Assembly: GCA_020544565.1 (NCBI GenBank)
Contig: CP078014.1
Coordinates: forward strand, 1,060,574 to 1,124,573
Source: Bradyrhizobiaceae bacterium
GTDB taxonomy: Bacteria; Pseudomonadota; Alphaproteobacteria; Rhizobiales; Xanthobacteraceae
Direction of reading: 5' to 3'
DNA: 64,000 nucleotides
Below are positions 18,512-28,540 of the stretch, piece after piece. How positions within the stretch are numbered: the stretch's first letter is position 1; every line of letters begins with the position of its first letter. Made by a program: the position numbers and the translations under genes. The notes beneath the pieces are model-generated. The model saw only the letters and a program-made list of their open reading frames with translations, had not been told where the DNA came from and ran no database searches.

Positions 18512-19252
18512 ATGAGCGCCGATCCCATCGTCGATATCGCGGGCCTCAACAAATGGTTCGGTGACTTCCATGTGCTGCGCGATATCGACCTCGCGGTCGG
18601 GCGCGGTGAGCGCATCGTCGTCTGCGGGCCGTCAGGATCGGGGAAATCCACGCTGATCCGCTGCATCAACGCGCTGGAGGAATTCCAGGAAGGCCGCATC
18701 GTCGTCGACGGCATCGAACTCGGCCCGAACCTGCGCCGCGTCGACGCCGTACGCCGCGAGGTCGGCATGGTGTTCCAGAGTTTCAACCTGTTCCCGCATC
18801 TCACCGTGCTGGAGAACTGCACGCTGGCGCCGATCTGGGTCCGCAACATTCCGCAGAAGGAGGCGGAGGCGGAGGCGATGAAATATCTCGAACGCGTCCG
18901 TATCCCCGACAAGGCCGCCAAATATCCCGGTCAGTTGTCCGGCGGTCAGCAGCAGCGCGTCGCCATCGCGCGCGCGCTCACCATGAATCCCAAGGTGATG
19001 CTGTTCGACGAACCGACCTCGGCGCTCGATCCGGAGATGGTCAAGGAAGTGCTCGACACCATGGTCGATCTGGCGAAGGACGGCATGACCATGCTGGTGG
19101 TCACCCACGAGATGGGTTTTGCGCGCGAGGTTGCCGATCGCGTCGTGTTCATGGACGCGGGGCAGATCATCGAGGCCGATGCGCCGGATGCGTTCTTCTC
19201 GAATCCGAAGCACGCGCGGACGAAGCTGTTCCTCAGCCAGATTTTAAGGTGA
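18512..19252 (+). CDS. aapP: General L-amino acid ABC transporter, ATPase
   Basis: 246-residue ABC ATPase with Walker [10 protein letters not shown] (residues 39-47), signature LSGGQQQR, Walker [13 protein letters not shown] and the switch His in VVTHEMGFA. This is the polar amino acid GlnQ/AapP class. It begins 9 bases after aapM and completes the operon. A palindromic repeat follows and may end transcription. Confidence 0.95.
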   Translation: MSADPIVDIAGLNKWFGDFHVLRDIDLAVGRGERIVVCGPSGSGKSTLIRCINALEEFQEGRIVVDGIELGPNLRRVDAVRREVGMVFQSFNLFPHLTVLENCTLAPIWVRNIPQKEAEAEAMKYLERVRIPDKAAKYPGQLSGGQQQRVAIARALTMNPKVMLFDEPTSALDPEMVKEVLDTMVDLAKDGMTMLVVTHEMGFAREVADRVVFMDAGQIIEADAPDAFFSNPKHARTKLFLSQILR

Positions 19253-19272
19253 GGCCGGTCGCCACGTGGCAT

Positions 19273-19425
19273 CGTGTCCCGGGCGCGATGCGATGCGAAA
19301 GCATCGCCTCGCAGAACCGGGACCGTTTCAGGCGCGATACATCAATTCAAGAGGAGAACGTTACTTCCTGACGGTCCCGGTTCTGCGAAGCAGCGTGAAG
19401 AACGCTGCATCGCGCCCGGGACACG
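19273..19425. repeat. Palindromic repeat, 'cgtgtcccgggcgcg' type
   Basis: Long imperfect inverted repeat: CGTGTCCCGGGCGCGATGC at the left and GCATCGCGCCCGGGACACG at the right, with inner arms AGAACCGGGACCG and CGGTCCCGGTTCT. A second copy is at 28418-28540. It lies after aapP, facing cysK from the other side. Confidence 0.9.
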
Positions 19426-19471
19426 TCACGTTTCTCGCGACGAAATCACGACGTAAGCAAGCGATCTCCAC

Positions 19472-19502
19472 CGTCATGGCCGGGACAAGCCCGGGCATGA
19501 CG
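19472..19502. repeat. Short palindromic repeat fragment
   Basis: CGTCATGGCCGGG-ACAAG-CCCGGGCATGACG: one hairpin of the family seen at 13164-13253, placed directly before the 3' end of cysK. It could act as a terminator for cysK. Confidence 0.75.
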
Positions 19503-19517
19503 ATAGATATGAAAACC

Positions 19518-20558
19518 TCACACCTTCTCGAGCGGCGGCTTGAGCGTGCTCTTGCGCTCCAGCCATGCCGGCACCGGCAGGTTCTTCGAGCGCAGGAATT
19601 CGGGGTTGAACAGCTTGGACTGGTAGCGCGTGCCGTAGTCGGCCAGCACCGTCACGATGGTGTGGCCGGGGCCGAGGTCCTTGGCGAGGCGGATGGCGCC
19701 GGCGATGTTGACGCCGGACGATCCGCCGAGGCACAGGCCCTCATGCTCAAGAAGGTCGAACACGATGGGCACGGCCTCGCTGTCTTCGATGAGATAGGCG
19801 TTGTCCACGTGCATGCCCTCGATGATCGGGGTGATGCGACCAAGGCCGATGCCTTCGGTCACCGAGCCGCCCTCGGTCGATTTGAGCTCGCCGTGATCGA
19901 AGTAGTTGTACATCGCCGCGCCGCGCGGGTCGGCGACGCCGATCCGGATGTTGCTGTTCTTCTCGCGCAGGAACATCGAGGTTCCGGCCAGCGTTCCGCC
20001 GCTGCCGATGGAGCAGATGAAGCCATCGACCTTGCCGCCGGTCTGTTCCCAGATTTCGGGGCCGGTCGAGACGTAATGCGCCTTGCGATTGTCGAGGTTG
20101 TTCCACTGGTCGGCGAACAGCACGCCGTTTGTTTCGGTCTTGCGCAACTCATCTGCAAGTCGTCGGCCGACATGCTGATAGTTGTTCGGGTTGCTGTAGG
20201 GCAGCGCCGGCACTTCGACCAGCTCCGCGCCGAACAGCCGCAGCACGTCCTTCTTTTCCTGGCTCTGCGTTTCCGGAATCACGATGATGGTGCGATAGCC
20301 GCGCGCGGCGGCGACCAGTGCGAGACCGATGCCGGTGTTGCCGGCGGTGCTTTCGACGACGAGACCGCCGGGCTTGAGATCGCCGCGCTTCTCCGCCTCG
20401 AGGATCATCTGCTTGCCGGCGCGGTCCTTCACTGACTGACCGGGGTTCATGAATTCGGCCTTGCCGAGAATCTCGCAGCCGGTCGCGGCGGAGGCGTGCT
20501 TGAGCTTGATGAGCGGGGTGTTGCCGATGGCGTCGACGACGTCTTTTCGAATGGACAT
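19518..20558 (-). CDS. cysK: Cysteine synthase A (O-acetylserine sulfhydrylase)
   Basis: 346-residue fold-type II PLP enzyme. The PLP lysine is Lys44 in NPGQSVKDRAG; the substrate loop is STAGNTGIGLALVA and the phosphate-binding loop GSGGTLAGT. These give O-acetylserine plus sulfide to cysteine. It is some 25-30 residues longer than E. coli CysK, with an extended C-terminus after PEFLRSKNLPVPAWL. A cystathionine-beta-synthase-like activity is a less likely alternative. It is on the minus strand, convergent with aapP and upstream of cfa in the same direction (116-base gap). Confidence 0.9.
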   Translation of the reverse strand: MSIRKDVVDAIGNTPLIKLKHASAATGCEILGKAEFMNPGQSVKDRAGKQMILEAEKRGDLKPGGLVVESTAGNTGIGLALVAAARGYRTIIVIPETQSQEKKDVLRLFGAELVEVPALPYSNPNNYQHVGRRLADELRKTETNGVLFADQWNNLDNRKAHYVSTGPEIWEQTGGKVDGFICSIGSGGTLAGTSMFLREKNSNIRIGVADPRGAAMYNYFDHGELKSTEGGSVTEGIGLGRITPIIEGMHVDNAYLIEDSEAVPIVFDLLEHEGLCLGGSSGVNIAGAIRLAKDLGPGHTIVTVLADYGTRYQSKLFNPEFLRSKNLPVPAWLERKSTLKPPLEKV

Positions 20559-20674
20559 GGGACCGGATGTGTCAGGGGAAAATCTGACATCAACCTAGAG
20601 ATCGCCTACCGATCCGACAAGGGCGGCGCGCGCAGGCGTGATCTGTTTGAGTCCCGAGAGCGGCGGACTTGTCG

Positions 20675-21904
20675 TCAACCGGCTTTCGCGAACACGACCT
20701 GACGCACGTCGATATTTCCCGACAGGAAACCGGCCTCGCAATAGGCGAGGTAGTATTCCCACAGGCGGCGAAAGCGCTCATCGAATCCCATCGGCGTCAG
20801 GTTCGGCCATGCCGCGCGGAAATTGTCTCTCCATGTTGCGAGCGTCTTGGCATAATCTTCTCCGAAAATGCGCTCGCGGATGACAGGCATGCCGAACTTG
20901 TCGCCGAGCGCCTTGAGCACCTGCGGCGACGGCAGCATTCCGCCCGGGAAGACGTAGCGCTGGATGAAGTCCACCTCGCGCCGGTAGGCGTTGAAGAACT
21001 TGTCCTGAATGGTGATGGCCTGAATGCCGGCCAGGCCGCCGGGCATGAGCCGGTCGCGAATCTGGGTGAAGTAGTGCGGCCAGAACTGCTCGCCCACCGC
21101 CTCGATCATCTCGATCGAGGCGATCCGGTCGTAACGGCCGCGTTCGTCGCGATAGTCCTGAAACCGGATTTCCACCCTGTCGGCGACGCCGGCCGCCTGC
21201 ATGCGCTGGCGCGCGAAGTCGCGTTGCTCGGAACTGATGGTCAGGCCCACCACCCGGACGTCGTAATGCGTGGCGACGTATTCCGCGAAGCCGCCCCAGC
21301 CGCAGCCGATTTCGAGCACGGTCTGCCCCGGCTGGAGATTGATGGCCTCGGCGAGGCGCCTGTACTTGTTGTGCTGGGCGGCGGTGAGGTCCTGGGCGCC
21401 TTCCTCGAACAGCGCCGAGGAATAGGTCATGGTCGGATCGAGCCACGCCGAATAGAACGAGTTGCCGATGTCGTAATGGGCGTAGATGTTGCGCCGCGCC
21501 TGCCGTCTGGTGTTGCGATTGAACCAGTGGCGGGCAAGCTGGGCCAGACGCGCCACCGGCTTGTTGCCGAGCATGGTCTGGATCAGGTCGTGATTGATGC
21601 AGAAGACGTAGAGGAACTCGGTCAGGTCCGGCGTGTCCCACTCGCGCCGCAGATAGGATTCCGCGATTCCGAGGTCACCACCGCGTGCCAGCCGCCACGC
21701 GAAACGGTAGTCGTGAACGGTCATCTGCGCGGCGGGGCCGGGCTCCAGCCCGCCGCATCGCACAACGCGGCCATCGGGCAGGGTGATGTCGAGGGTGCCG
21801 CGGCGGAGCCGGGCGGCGAAGGCCAGGGCCAGACGGACGGAGCGGGGAACGTCCGGCAGATTTGCCTCAACGGTATCGGGAGTGAGCGTCATCAGGTCGG
21901 ACAT
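20675..21904 (-). CDS. cfa: Cyclopropane-fatty-acyl-phospholipid synthase
   Basis: 409 residues from the ATG at 21904; the frame is open further upstream but without family sequence. The SAM-binding motif VLEIGCGWGGFAEYVA, the preceding HYDIGNSFYSAWLDPTMTYSSALF and the later ASIEMIEAVGEQFWPHYF are diagnostic of CFA synthases, which methylenate unsaturated acyl chains of membrane phospholipids. An N-terminal domain of about 120 residues precedes the methyltransferase. The upstream gap holds a 9-bp inverted repeat (21983-22009). Confidence 0.93.
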   Translation of the reverse strand: MSDLMTLTPDTVEANLPDVPRSVRLALAFAARLRRGTLDITLPDGRVVRCGGLEPGPAAQMTVHDYRFAWRLARGGDLGIAESYLRREWDTPDLTEFLYVFCINHDLIQTMLGNKPVARLAQLARHWFNRNTRRQARRNIYAHYDIGNSFYSAWLDPTMTYSSALFEEGAQDLTAAQHNKYRRLAEAINLQPGQTVLEIGCGWGGFAEYVATHYDVRVVGLTISSEQRDFARQRMQAAGVADRVEIRFQDYRDERGRYDRIASIEMIEAVGEQFWPHYFTQIRDRLMPGGLAGIQAITIQDKFFNAYRREVDFIQRYVFPGGMLPSPQVLKALGDKFGMPVIRERIFGEDYAKTLATWRDNFRAAWPNLTPMGFDERFRRLWEYYLAYCEAGFLSGNIDVRQVVFAKAG

Positions 21905-22318
21905 CGCGCAAGTCCATCGATGTGATGCGGCTGGTGTGATGTGGCTCTGCCGAAGCATCCTTCGTTGTTGGTTGTGGCAAGTCTTGCGTCTTTGTTCCGT
22001 AGACGCAAGGCCCCGCCCAGCGGCGGCGTGGTTTTGGCGGCGACCAATGGCCGCGGCGGGGGCTGCGCGCGTCGGGGGCCTCCGCCAGGCCGCGTTTGGA
22101 ACCGTTCTCACATGAAATCTTGGTAATCGTTCCGGACGCAATCGACGCGGAATCGCTTAAACCGGCATTTGACGGGAAGAACGGCGGTTTTTCGCCGTGA
22201 GGCAGCGGCGTCACAGGTTGTGGCTGTCTTGCCGTCAGGCGGGCGGCATCCCTGTCCGGGGCCGCTCCGGCCCGGTAGAATAGCGAGATTCTGATCCTGC
22301 TTGAGAGATTTGGCCGCG
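21905..22318. other. Intergenic region between divergent cfa and efflux operon
   Basis: About 410 bases with no convincing gene. It must hold the promoters of cfa (leftward) and of the efflux operon (rightward). Visible structures are a perfect 9-bp inverted repeat CTTGCGTCT/AGACGCAAG at 21983-21991 and 22001-22009, and a 6-bp hairpin ACGGCG/CGCCGT at 22181-22198. No regulator gene is adjacent. Confidence 0.5.
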
Positions 22319-23812
22319 GTGTCCTTTCCATCGATCCACCAGTTGAGGCGCGGGGCGCTGCCGGGGCGGCGGCTGCCCGCGATCGGCGTGGCGTTGGTGC
22401 TGGCGGCGCTGTCGAGCGGGTGCATCCTCAAATCGGATTTGCCGGACCCTGCGCTTGACGTGCCCGCGGCCTACAAGTCCGCTACCAGCGCCGCCCGGGA
22501 CATGCCGCCACAGCTCGACTGGTGGCGCGGCTTCCGCTCGCGCGAACTGACCGTCCTGATGGAGGAGGCCCAGACGGTCAATCTCGACATCGCGGCGGCG
22601 GTGGCGCGCATCCGGCAGGCGGACGCGCAGGCCCGGATCACCGGCGCGGCGTTGCTGCCGAGCGTGTCCGGCGGCTTCTCCGGGTCGCGCTCGCGCTCGT
22701 CGAGCACCACGGGCACGATCTCCAGCGTGACGCCAATCACTGGGCGGGGTGAGGTCACCAACCACACCGCCTCGCTGAGCGCGAGCTACGAGATCGATTT
22801 CTGGGGCAAGAACCGCGACGCGCTGCTCGCTGCCGAGGAAACCGCGAACGCCAACCGGTTCGACCGCGACGTGGTGGTGCTGACCACGCTGGCCGCCGTC
22901 GCCAACGCCTATTTCCAGGTGGTCGCCTCGCAGGAGCGCATCACTGTCGCCAACCGCAACGTCGCCAGCGCCCAGCGCATCTACGACGCCATCAAGGCGA
23001 GGGTCGACGTCGGCACCGGTTCGGATCTCGATCTGGCTCAGCAGGAATCCCTGCTGATCAACCAGAAGGCGCTGATCCCGCCATTGCGGCAGACGCTCGC
23101 CCAGAACGAGAACGTGCTGGCCACGCTGGTGGCGCGGCCGCCGGAGCGGATGAAGCTCGCCGGCGGCTCGCTCGGCAGCCTCGCGGTGCCGCGCGTCACG
23201 CCCGGGCTGCCGTCCGAGCTTCTGACCCAGCGGCCCGACATTCGCCGGCAGGAGAGCCAGCTCGCTTCCGCCACGGCCAATGTCGGCAACGCCCGGGCGC
23301 AGTTCTTCCCGAGCATCCAGTTGACCGGGCAGGGCGGTTATCAGAGCGCGGCGCTGACGGCGCTGTTCACGCCGCATTCGGCCTTCTTCAATGTCGCGGC
23401 CGGACTGACCCAGCCGATCTTCGATGCTGGGCGCATCCAGGCCAATTTCGACCTGCAGCAGGCGGCGCAGGACGAGATGCTCCAGACCTACCGCAAGACC
23501 GTGATCTCGGCCTTCGCCGATGTCGATACCGCGCTGGTGACGCTCAAGCAGGCCAATGAGCGCTTGCGGCTGCAACGCCTCGTGGTGGCGTCGTCGCGGC
23601 GGGCGTTCGAGCTGTCCGAGCGGCAGTTGCGCGCCGGCACCGCCGACATCGTCACCGTGCTGAACACGCAATTGACGTTATTTCAGGCTGAAGACTCGCT
23701 GGCGCAGGTGCAACTCGCGCGGTTGCAGGCCATTGTCAGCCTTTATCAGGCGCTGGGCGGCGGATGGTCGCCGAAAATTCAAAGGATAGAGGGAGCGGTT
23801 GATGCTCTTTAA
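22319..23812 (+). CDS. Outer-membrane efflux lipoprotein (NodT/OprM-type)
   Basis: 497 residues from a GTG at 22319 (a TTG at 22301 is an alternative). It has a lipoprotein signal peptide with the lipobox LSSGC, then two TolC-like repeats, each with long helices and a beta section (for example SYEIDFWGKNRDALLAA and VAAGLTQPIFDAGRIQANFDLQQA). It forms the outer-membrane exit duct of a tripartite pump. Its 3' end overlaps the adaptor gene by 11 bases, so all four pump components are encoded in one direction starting here. Confidence 0.92.
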   Translation: MSFPSIHQLRRGALPGRRLPAIGVALVLAALSSGCILKSDLPDPALDVPAAYKSATSAARDMPPQLDWWRGFRSRELTVLMEEAQTVNLDIAAAVARIRQADAQARITGAALLPSVSGGFSGSRSRSSSTTGTISSVTPITGRGEVTNHTASLSASYEIDFWGKNRDALLAAEETANANRFDRDVVVLTTLAAVANAYFQVVASQERITVANRNVASAQRIYDAIKARVDVGTGSDLDLAQQESLLINQKALIPPLRQTLAQNENVLATLVARPPERMKLAGGSLGSLAVPRVTPGLPSELLTQRPDIRRQESQLASATANVGNARAQFFPSIQLTGQGGYQSAALTALFTPHSAFFNVAAGLTQPIFDAGRIQANFDLQQAAQDEMLQTYRKTVISAFADVDTALVTLKQANERLRLQRLVVASSRRAFELSERQLRAGTADIVTVLNTQLTLFQAEDSLAQVQLARLQAIVSLYQALGGGWSPKIQRIEGAVDAL

Positions 23813-25178
23813 GCCCGATCTCGGGGAGACGACGAAGGTTGCGGGCGAAGGCGTCGCGCGCGTCGCCTCGCGCGCGCGCCGGCGGACGGTGTCGCTCGCG
23901 CTGGCGCTGCTCATCGCCGGCGGCCTCGGCTATCTCGCTTGGTCCTATGTCAAGCCGAGCCCGACCGCGAGCCGCGCGCGGCCCGACATGACCGTCCCGG
24001 TCCTTGCCGCTACCCCGCGCATCGAGAACGTGCCGGTCTATCTTGACGGCGTCGGCACCGTGCGCGCGCTCAACACCGTGACCGTGCGCGCGCAGGTGGA
24101 CGGCAAGCTGACCTCGGTGAACTTCAAGGAAGGGCAGGACGTGAAGGCCGGCGACGTGCTGGCCGAGATCGATCCGGTGATCTACAAGGCCCAGTACGAT
24201 CAGGCCGTGGCCAAGAAGGCGCAGGACGAGGCAACCCTCGCCAATGCGCGGACCGACCTCACGCGCTACGAGCAACTCGCCACCGCCAAGGCGGGATCGG
24301 CGCAACAGGCCGATACCCAGCGGGCGCTGGTGGCGCAACTCGAAGCGCAGGTGAAATCCGACCAGGCCGCCATCGACAACGCGCAGGCGACCCTCGGTTA
24401 CACCAAAATCGTCGCGCCGCTGTCGGGACGCGCCGGCTTGCGTCAGGTCGATCCAGGCAACATCGTTCATGCCTCGGACACCACCGGCGTGGTGGTGATC
24501 ACGCAGTTGCAGCCGATCGCCATCCAGTTCAGCCTGCCGCAGCAGCAGATCGTGCGGGTCAATGCCGCGGCGGCGGCCGGGCCGCTGCCGGTGGACGTGT
24601 TCGGCAATGACGGCAAGACCGTGGTCGATACCGGCGCCGTCACCGGCATCGACAACCAAGTCGATCAGACCACCGGCACGGTGAAGATCAAGGCCGAGTT
24701 TCCCAACGCGCGCTTCCAGCTCTGGCCCGGCCAGTTCGTCAACGTGCGCCTGCGGGTGCAGACCCTCGACAAGGCCATCGTGGTGCCGACCGCCGCCGTG
24801 CAGCGCGGCCCCGCCGGCACGTTCGTCTATGTCATCAGCAACGACAATGTCGTGAACGCGCGCGTCGTGACGGTGACCCAGCAGAACGAGAAGGACGCGG
24901 TGATCGCCTCGGGCATCACCGTGGACGATCGCGTGGTGACGACCGGATTCGCCAATCTGTCGGAAGGCGCGCGGGTCAGCATCGGCAAGGACGTCCAGGC
25001 ACCGACGCCGGACATCGCGCCGCGCCGGCCGCGCGGACCCGGGGGCCCCGGAGGTCCCGGGGGACCCGGCGGCGAACGTGGCGAGCGGCGCGGACAGAAG
25101 GGGCAGGAAAAGGGAGCCGGCGGCGGCGGGCCGCAAGGGGGGCAACAGACGGGTGGCGGCGCGAAAGCGCCGCAATAG
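23802..25178 (+). CDS. RND efflux periplasmic adaptor (MdtA-like)
   Basis: 458 residues from the ATG at 23802, with GAGGG upstream and 11 bases of overlap with the lipoprotein gene. An N-terminal membrane anchor (VSLALALLIAGGLGYLAWSYV) is followed by the lipoyl/barrel-sandwich parts (VRAQVDGKLTSVNFKEGQDV and VAPLSGRAGLRQVDPGNIV), an alpha-helical hairpin and beta domains as in MdtA. The C-terminal 50 residues are a low-complexity Gly/Pro-rich tail with repeated GPG units, not part of the fold. It links the RND pumps to the outer-membrane lipoprotein. Confidence 0.93.
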   Translation: MLFKPDLGETTKVAGEGVARVASRARRRTVSLALALLIAGGLGYLAWSYVKPSPTASRARPDMTVPVLAATPRIENVPVYLDGVGTVRALNTVTVRAQVDGKLTSVNFKEGQDVKAGDVLAEIDPVIYKAQYDQAVAKKAQDEATLANARTDLTRYEQLATAKAGSAQQADTQRALVAQLEAQVKSDQAAIDNAQATLGYTKIVAPLSGRAGLRQVDPGNIVHASDTTGVVVITQLQPIAIQFSLPQQQIVRVNAAAAAGPLPVDVFGNDGKTVVDTGAVTGIDNQVDQTTGTVKIKAEFPNARFQLWPGQFVNVRLRVQTLDKAIVVPTAAVQRGPAGTFVYVISNDNVVNARVVTVTQQNEKDAVIASGITVDDRVVTTGFANLSEGARVSIGKDVQAPTPDIAPRRPRGPGGPGGPGGPGGERGERRGQKGQEKGAGGGGPQGGQQTGGGAKAPQ

Positions 25179-25215
25179 CCCTCGTGCATGATGTCGAACC
25201 TGTGAGGACGCATCG

Positions 25216-28200
25216 ATGAGCGTCTCGGAACCATTCATAAGGCGGCCGATCGCCACCTCGCTGCTCGGCATCGCGCTGATGATCGGTGGCGCGCTCGGCT
25301 ATTGGGCGCTGCCGGTCTCGGCGCTGCCACAGGTCGATTTCCCCACGGTGCAGGTGACGACCCAGTTGCCCGGCGCCAGCCCGGACGTTGCCGCGTCGCT
25401 GGTCACCGCGCCGCTGGAGCGGCAACTCGGGCAGATCCCGTCGCTGGTGTCGATGAATTCGACGAGTTCGCTCGGCGTCAGCCAGATCTCGCTGCAGTTC
25501 GATCTCAACCGTGACATCGACGGCGCGACGCAGGACGTGCAGGCCGCGATCAATGCCGCCTCCGGCGTGTTGCCGAAGAACCTGCCGTATCCGCCGACCT
25601 ACGCCAAGGTGAACCCGGCCGACGCGCCGGTGATGACGCTGGCGATGACCTCGGAAACCTCGTCGCTGCGCGACATGAGCGACATCGCCGACACCCTGAT
25701 CGCGCAGCGGCTGGCGCAGATCTCCGGCGTCGGCCGCGTCTCCATTCTCGGCGGCATGAAGCCGGCGGTGCGGGTGCAGGCCGATCTCGCGCGGCTCGCC
25801 GCCTACGGCATCTCGATGGAGGACCTGCGCACCGCCATCGCCGGGGCCAACGTCTCGGGCCCGAAGGGCTCGCTCGACGGTGCGCAGCAGGCTTACACCA
25901 TCGCCGCCAACGACCAGATCGTCACCGCCGACGCCTACAAGCCGATCATCGTCGCCTATCGCAACAACGCGCCGGTCACCATCGGCGACGTCGCCCATAT
26001 CGTCGACGGGCTGGAGAACGAAAGGACCGGCGCGTGGTATCAGGGCCACCCGGCGGTGGTGATCGAAATCCAGCGCCAGCCGGGCGCCAACGTCATCGAC
26101 GTGGTCAGCAGGATCCGTACGGAAATTCCACGGCTGCAGAAATCCATGCCGGCGGGGATCGATCTTGCGGTGGTCAGCGATCGCACCGTCACCATCCGCG
26201 CCTCGGTGCGCGACGTGCAGTTCACGCTGGTGCTGAGCGTCATCCTGGTGACGCTGGTGGTGCTGATTTTCCTGCGCTCGCTGCGCGCCACGCTGATCGC
26301 GGGCGTGGCGCTGCCGCTGTCGCTCATCACCAGCTTCGGGGTGATGTATTTCGCCGGCTTCAGCCTCGATAATTTGTCCCTGATGGCGCTCACCATCGGT
26401 ACCGGCTTCGTGGTGGACGACGCCATCGTCATGATCGAGAACATCGTCCGCCACATGGAGAACGGCGAGAGCGCGATGCAGGCGTCGCTGCGCGGCGCCA
26501 AGGAAATCGGCTTCACCGTGATTTCGCTCACGGTGTCGCTGATCGCCGTGTTCATCCCGCTGCTGTTCATGTCCGGTCTGGTCGGACGCATGTTCCGCGA
26601 ATTCGCGCTGACGCTGACCATCGCGGTCATCACCTCGGCGGTGGTGTCGCTGACGCTGACGCCGATGATGTGCTCGCGGCTCCTGAAGATGCATCACGAG
26701 GAACTGACCCTGCCGGGGCTCGCGACGCTGAGCGGCTGGGTCGACCGGATGGTGGAATTCTATCACCGCAGCCTGCTGTGGGTGCTGCGCCACCAGCGCG
26801 CGACACTGGTGGTGACCTTCATCACGCTGATCGCCACGCTGCTGCTTTACGTCGTCGCGCCGAAAGGGTTCCTGCCGTTGCAGGACACCGCCTCGATCGT
26901 CGCCGTCACCGAGGCCGGCCCCGAGGTGTCGTTCGCGGACATGCAGTTGCGCCAGTCGCAGATCGCCGCCGCCATCAAGGCCGATCCCGATGTGATCGGC
27001 GTCGTCTCGGTGATCGGGGCGGGCTCGGTCAACCCGACCACCAATGTCGGCCGGCTGGTGATGACGCTCAAACCGCGCGGCGAGCGCAAGACCGATATCG
27101 CGGTGGTGATCGACCGGCTGAAGGAGCGGGTCGCCGGCATTCCCGGCATGGCGGTCTATTTCCAGGCGGTGCAGGACATCCAGATCAGCACGCGCTCCAG
27201 CCGCTCGCTGTATCAATACACGCTGACCAGCACCAACGCCGCCGACGTCGCGACCTGGTCGGACAAGCTGGTGCGCGAAATGGGCCGCGATCCGATGTTC
27301 CGCGACGTCTCGTCGGAAGGGCAGGAGGGCGGCCTGCGCGCCATGGTCACGGTGGACCGTCAGCGCGCGGGGCAACTCGGGGTGTCGGTGCAGGCCGTCA
27401 ACGATACGCTGAACGACGCCTTCAGCCAGCGCCAGATTTCGACGATCTTCGGTCAGGCCAACCAGTACCGCGTGGTGCTGGAGGCGCTGCCGGAATATCA
27501 GCGCGATCCCTCGGTGCTGTCGAAACTCTATGTGCCCGGCGCGGCGGGAGCCTCCGGCGCGCCCGCGGCGCAGGTGCCGCTCGATGCGGTGGCCAGCGTC
27601 ACCCGCATCACCGCGCCGCTGTCGATCTCGCATCAGTCCCAGTTCCCCTCGGTGACGCTGTCGTTCAATCTCGCGCCGGGCGAGGCGCTCGGCAACGCCG
27701 TGACGCGGGTGGCGGAGATCGAGACCCGCATCGGCATGCCGGGCAACATCGTCGGGATGTATTCGGGCGATGCGGCGGAATTCTCCAAGTCGCTCGCCGG
27801 CCAGCCGTGGCTGATCCTGGCCGCGATCGTGACCATCTACATCGTGCTCGGCGTGCTGTATGAGAGCTACATTCACCCGATCACCATCCTCTCGACGCTG
27901 CCCTCGGCGGGCGTCGGCGCCATCCTCGCGCTGATGCTGTTCGGGCAGGACCTGTCGGTGATCGGCCTGATCGGCATCATCCTGCTGATGGGCATCGTCA
28001 AGAAGAACGCCATCATGATGATCGACTTCGCGCTGGAGGCGGAGCGGCATCAGGGCCTGTCGGCCTACGACGCCATTCTGCAAGCCTGCCTGCTGCGCTT
28101 CCGGCCGATCATGATGACGACGCTGGCGGCGCTGTTCGGCGCGCTGCCGCTGGCGATCGAAAGCGGCACCGGCGCGGAGCTGCGCTTTCCGCTCGGCATC

Positions 28201-28368
28201 TCGATCATCGGCGGCCTGATCGTGTCGCAGGTGCTGACGCTCTACACCACGCCGGTGATCTATCTCGCGCTCGACCGCATCAACCGCCGCATCGAGGCGG
28301 CGGTGCCCCCCGGAGAGTCCGGCCCATCGTCGCCGCCGCTCGCCGGCGCCACCGAGGGCGTGCAGTGA
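25216..28368 (+). CDS. RND multidrug efflux pump, inner-membrane subunit 1 (MdtB/MdtC-like)
   Basis: 1050-residue HAE1-family RND transporter. It opens with SVSEPFIRRPIATSLLGIAL and has twelve membrane segments with two large periplasmic loops. The proton-relay acidic pair is present in transmembrane helix 4 (GFVVDDAIVMIEN). A second RND gene of the same subclass follows, so a heteromeric MdtBC-like pump is likely. It starts 37 bases after the adaptor. Substrates (often bile salts, flavonoids, antibiotics or metals) cannot be derived from sequence. Confidence 0.94.
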   Translation: MSVSEPFIRRPIATSLLGIALMIGGALGYWALPVSALPQVDFPTVQVTTQLPGASPDVAASLVTAPLERQLGQIPSLVSMNSTSSLGVSQISLQFDLNRDIDGATQDVQAAINAASGVLPKNLPYPPTYAKVNPADAPVMTLAMTSETSSLRDMSDIADTLIAQRLAQISGVGRVSILGGMKPAVRVQADLARLAAYGISMEDLRTAIAGANVSGPKGSLDGAQQAYTIAANDQIVTADAYKPIIVAYRNNAPVTIGDVAHIVDGLENERTGAWYQGHPAVVIEIQRQPGANVIDVVSRIRTEIPRLQKSMPAGIDLAVVSDRTVTIRASVRDVQFTLVLSVILVTLVVLIFLRSLRATLIAGVALPLSLITSFGVMYFAGFSLDNLSLMALTIGTGFVVDDAIVMIENIVRHMENGESAMQASLRGAKEIGFTVISLTVSLIAVFIPLLFMSGLVGRMFREFALTLTIAVITSAVVSLTLTPMMCSRLLKMHHEELTLPGLATLSGWVDRMVEFYHRSLLWVLRHQRATLVVTFITLIATLLLYVVAPKGFLPLQDTASIVAVTEAGPEVSFADMQLRQSQIAAAIKADPDVIGVVSVIGAGSVNPTTNVGRLVMTLKPRGERKTDIAVVIDRLKERVAGIPGMAVYFQAVQDIQISTRSSRSLYQYTLTSTNAADVATWSDKLVREMGRDPMFRDVSSEGQEGGLRAMVTVDRQRAGQLGVSVQAVNDTLNDAFSQRQISTIFGQANQYRVVLEALPEYQRDPSVLSKLYVPGAAGASGAPAAQVPLDAVASVTRITAPLSISHQSQFPSVTLSFNLAPGEALGNAVTRVAEIETRIGMPGNIVGMYSGDAAEFSKSLAGQPWLILAAIVTIYIVLGVLYESYIHPITILSTLPSAGVGAILALMLFGQDLSVIGLIGIILLMGIVKKNAIMMIDFALEAERHQGLSAYDAILQACLLRFRPIMMTTLAALFGALPLAIESGTGAELRFPLGISIIGGLIVSQVLTLYTTPVIYLALDRINRRIEAAVPPGESGPSSPPLAGATEGVQ

Positions 28369-28417
28369 CCGCGGACAGCCGGAGCATGGTACGCTTGGGT
28401 GGAAACAGGAGTCTGCT

Positions 28418-28540
28418 CGTGTCCCGGGCGCGCCGCATTGCACAGCAGTGCGGTGAAGACCCGGGACCGTTTCAAACCGTGTTCTTAACGGCCCCGGCTC
28501 TGCGACGAAGCGTTGCACGCTGCATCGCGTCCGGGGCACG
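28418..28540. repeat. Palindromic repeat between the two RND genes
   Basis: Same family as 19273-19425: CGTGTCCCGGGCGCG at the left, CGCGTCCGGGGCACG at the right, with inner arms GACCCGGGACCG and CGGCCCCGGCTC. It fills most of the 205-base gap between the paired pump genes and might reduce expression of the second one. Confidence 0.85.
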
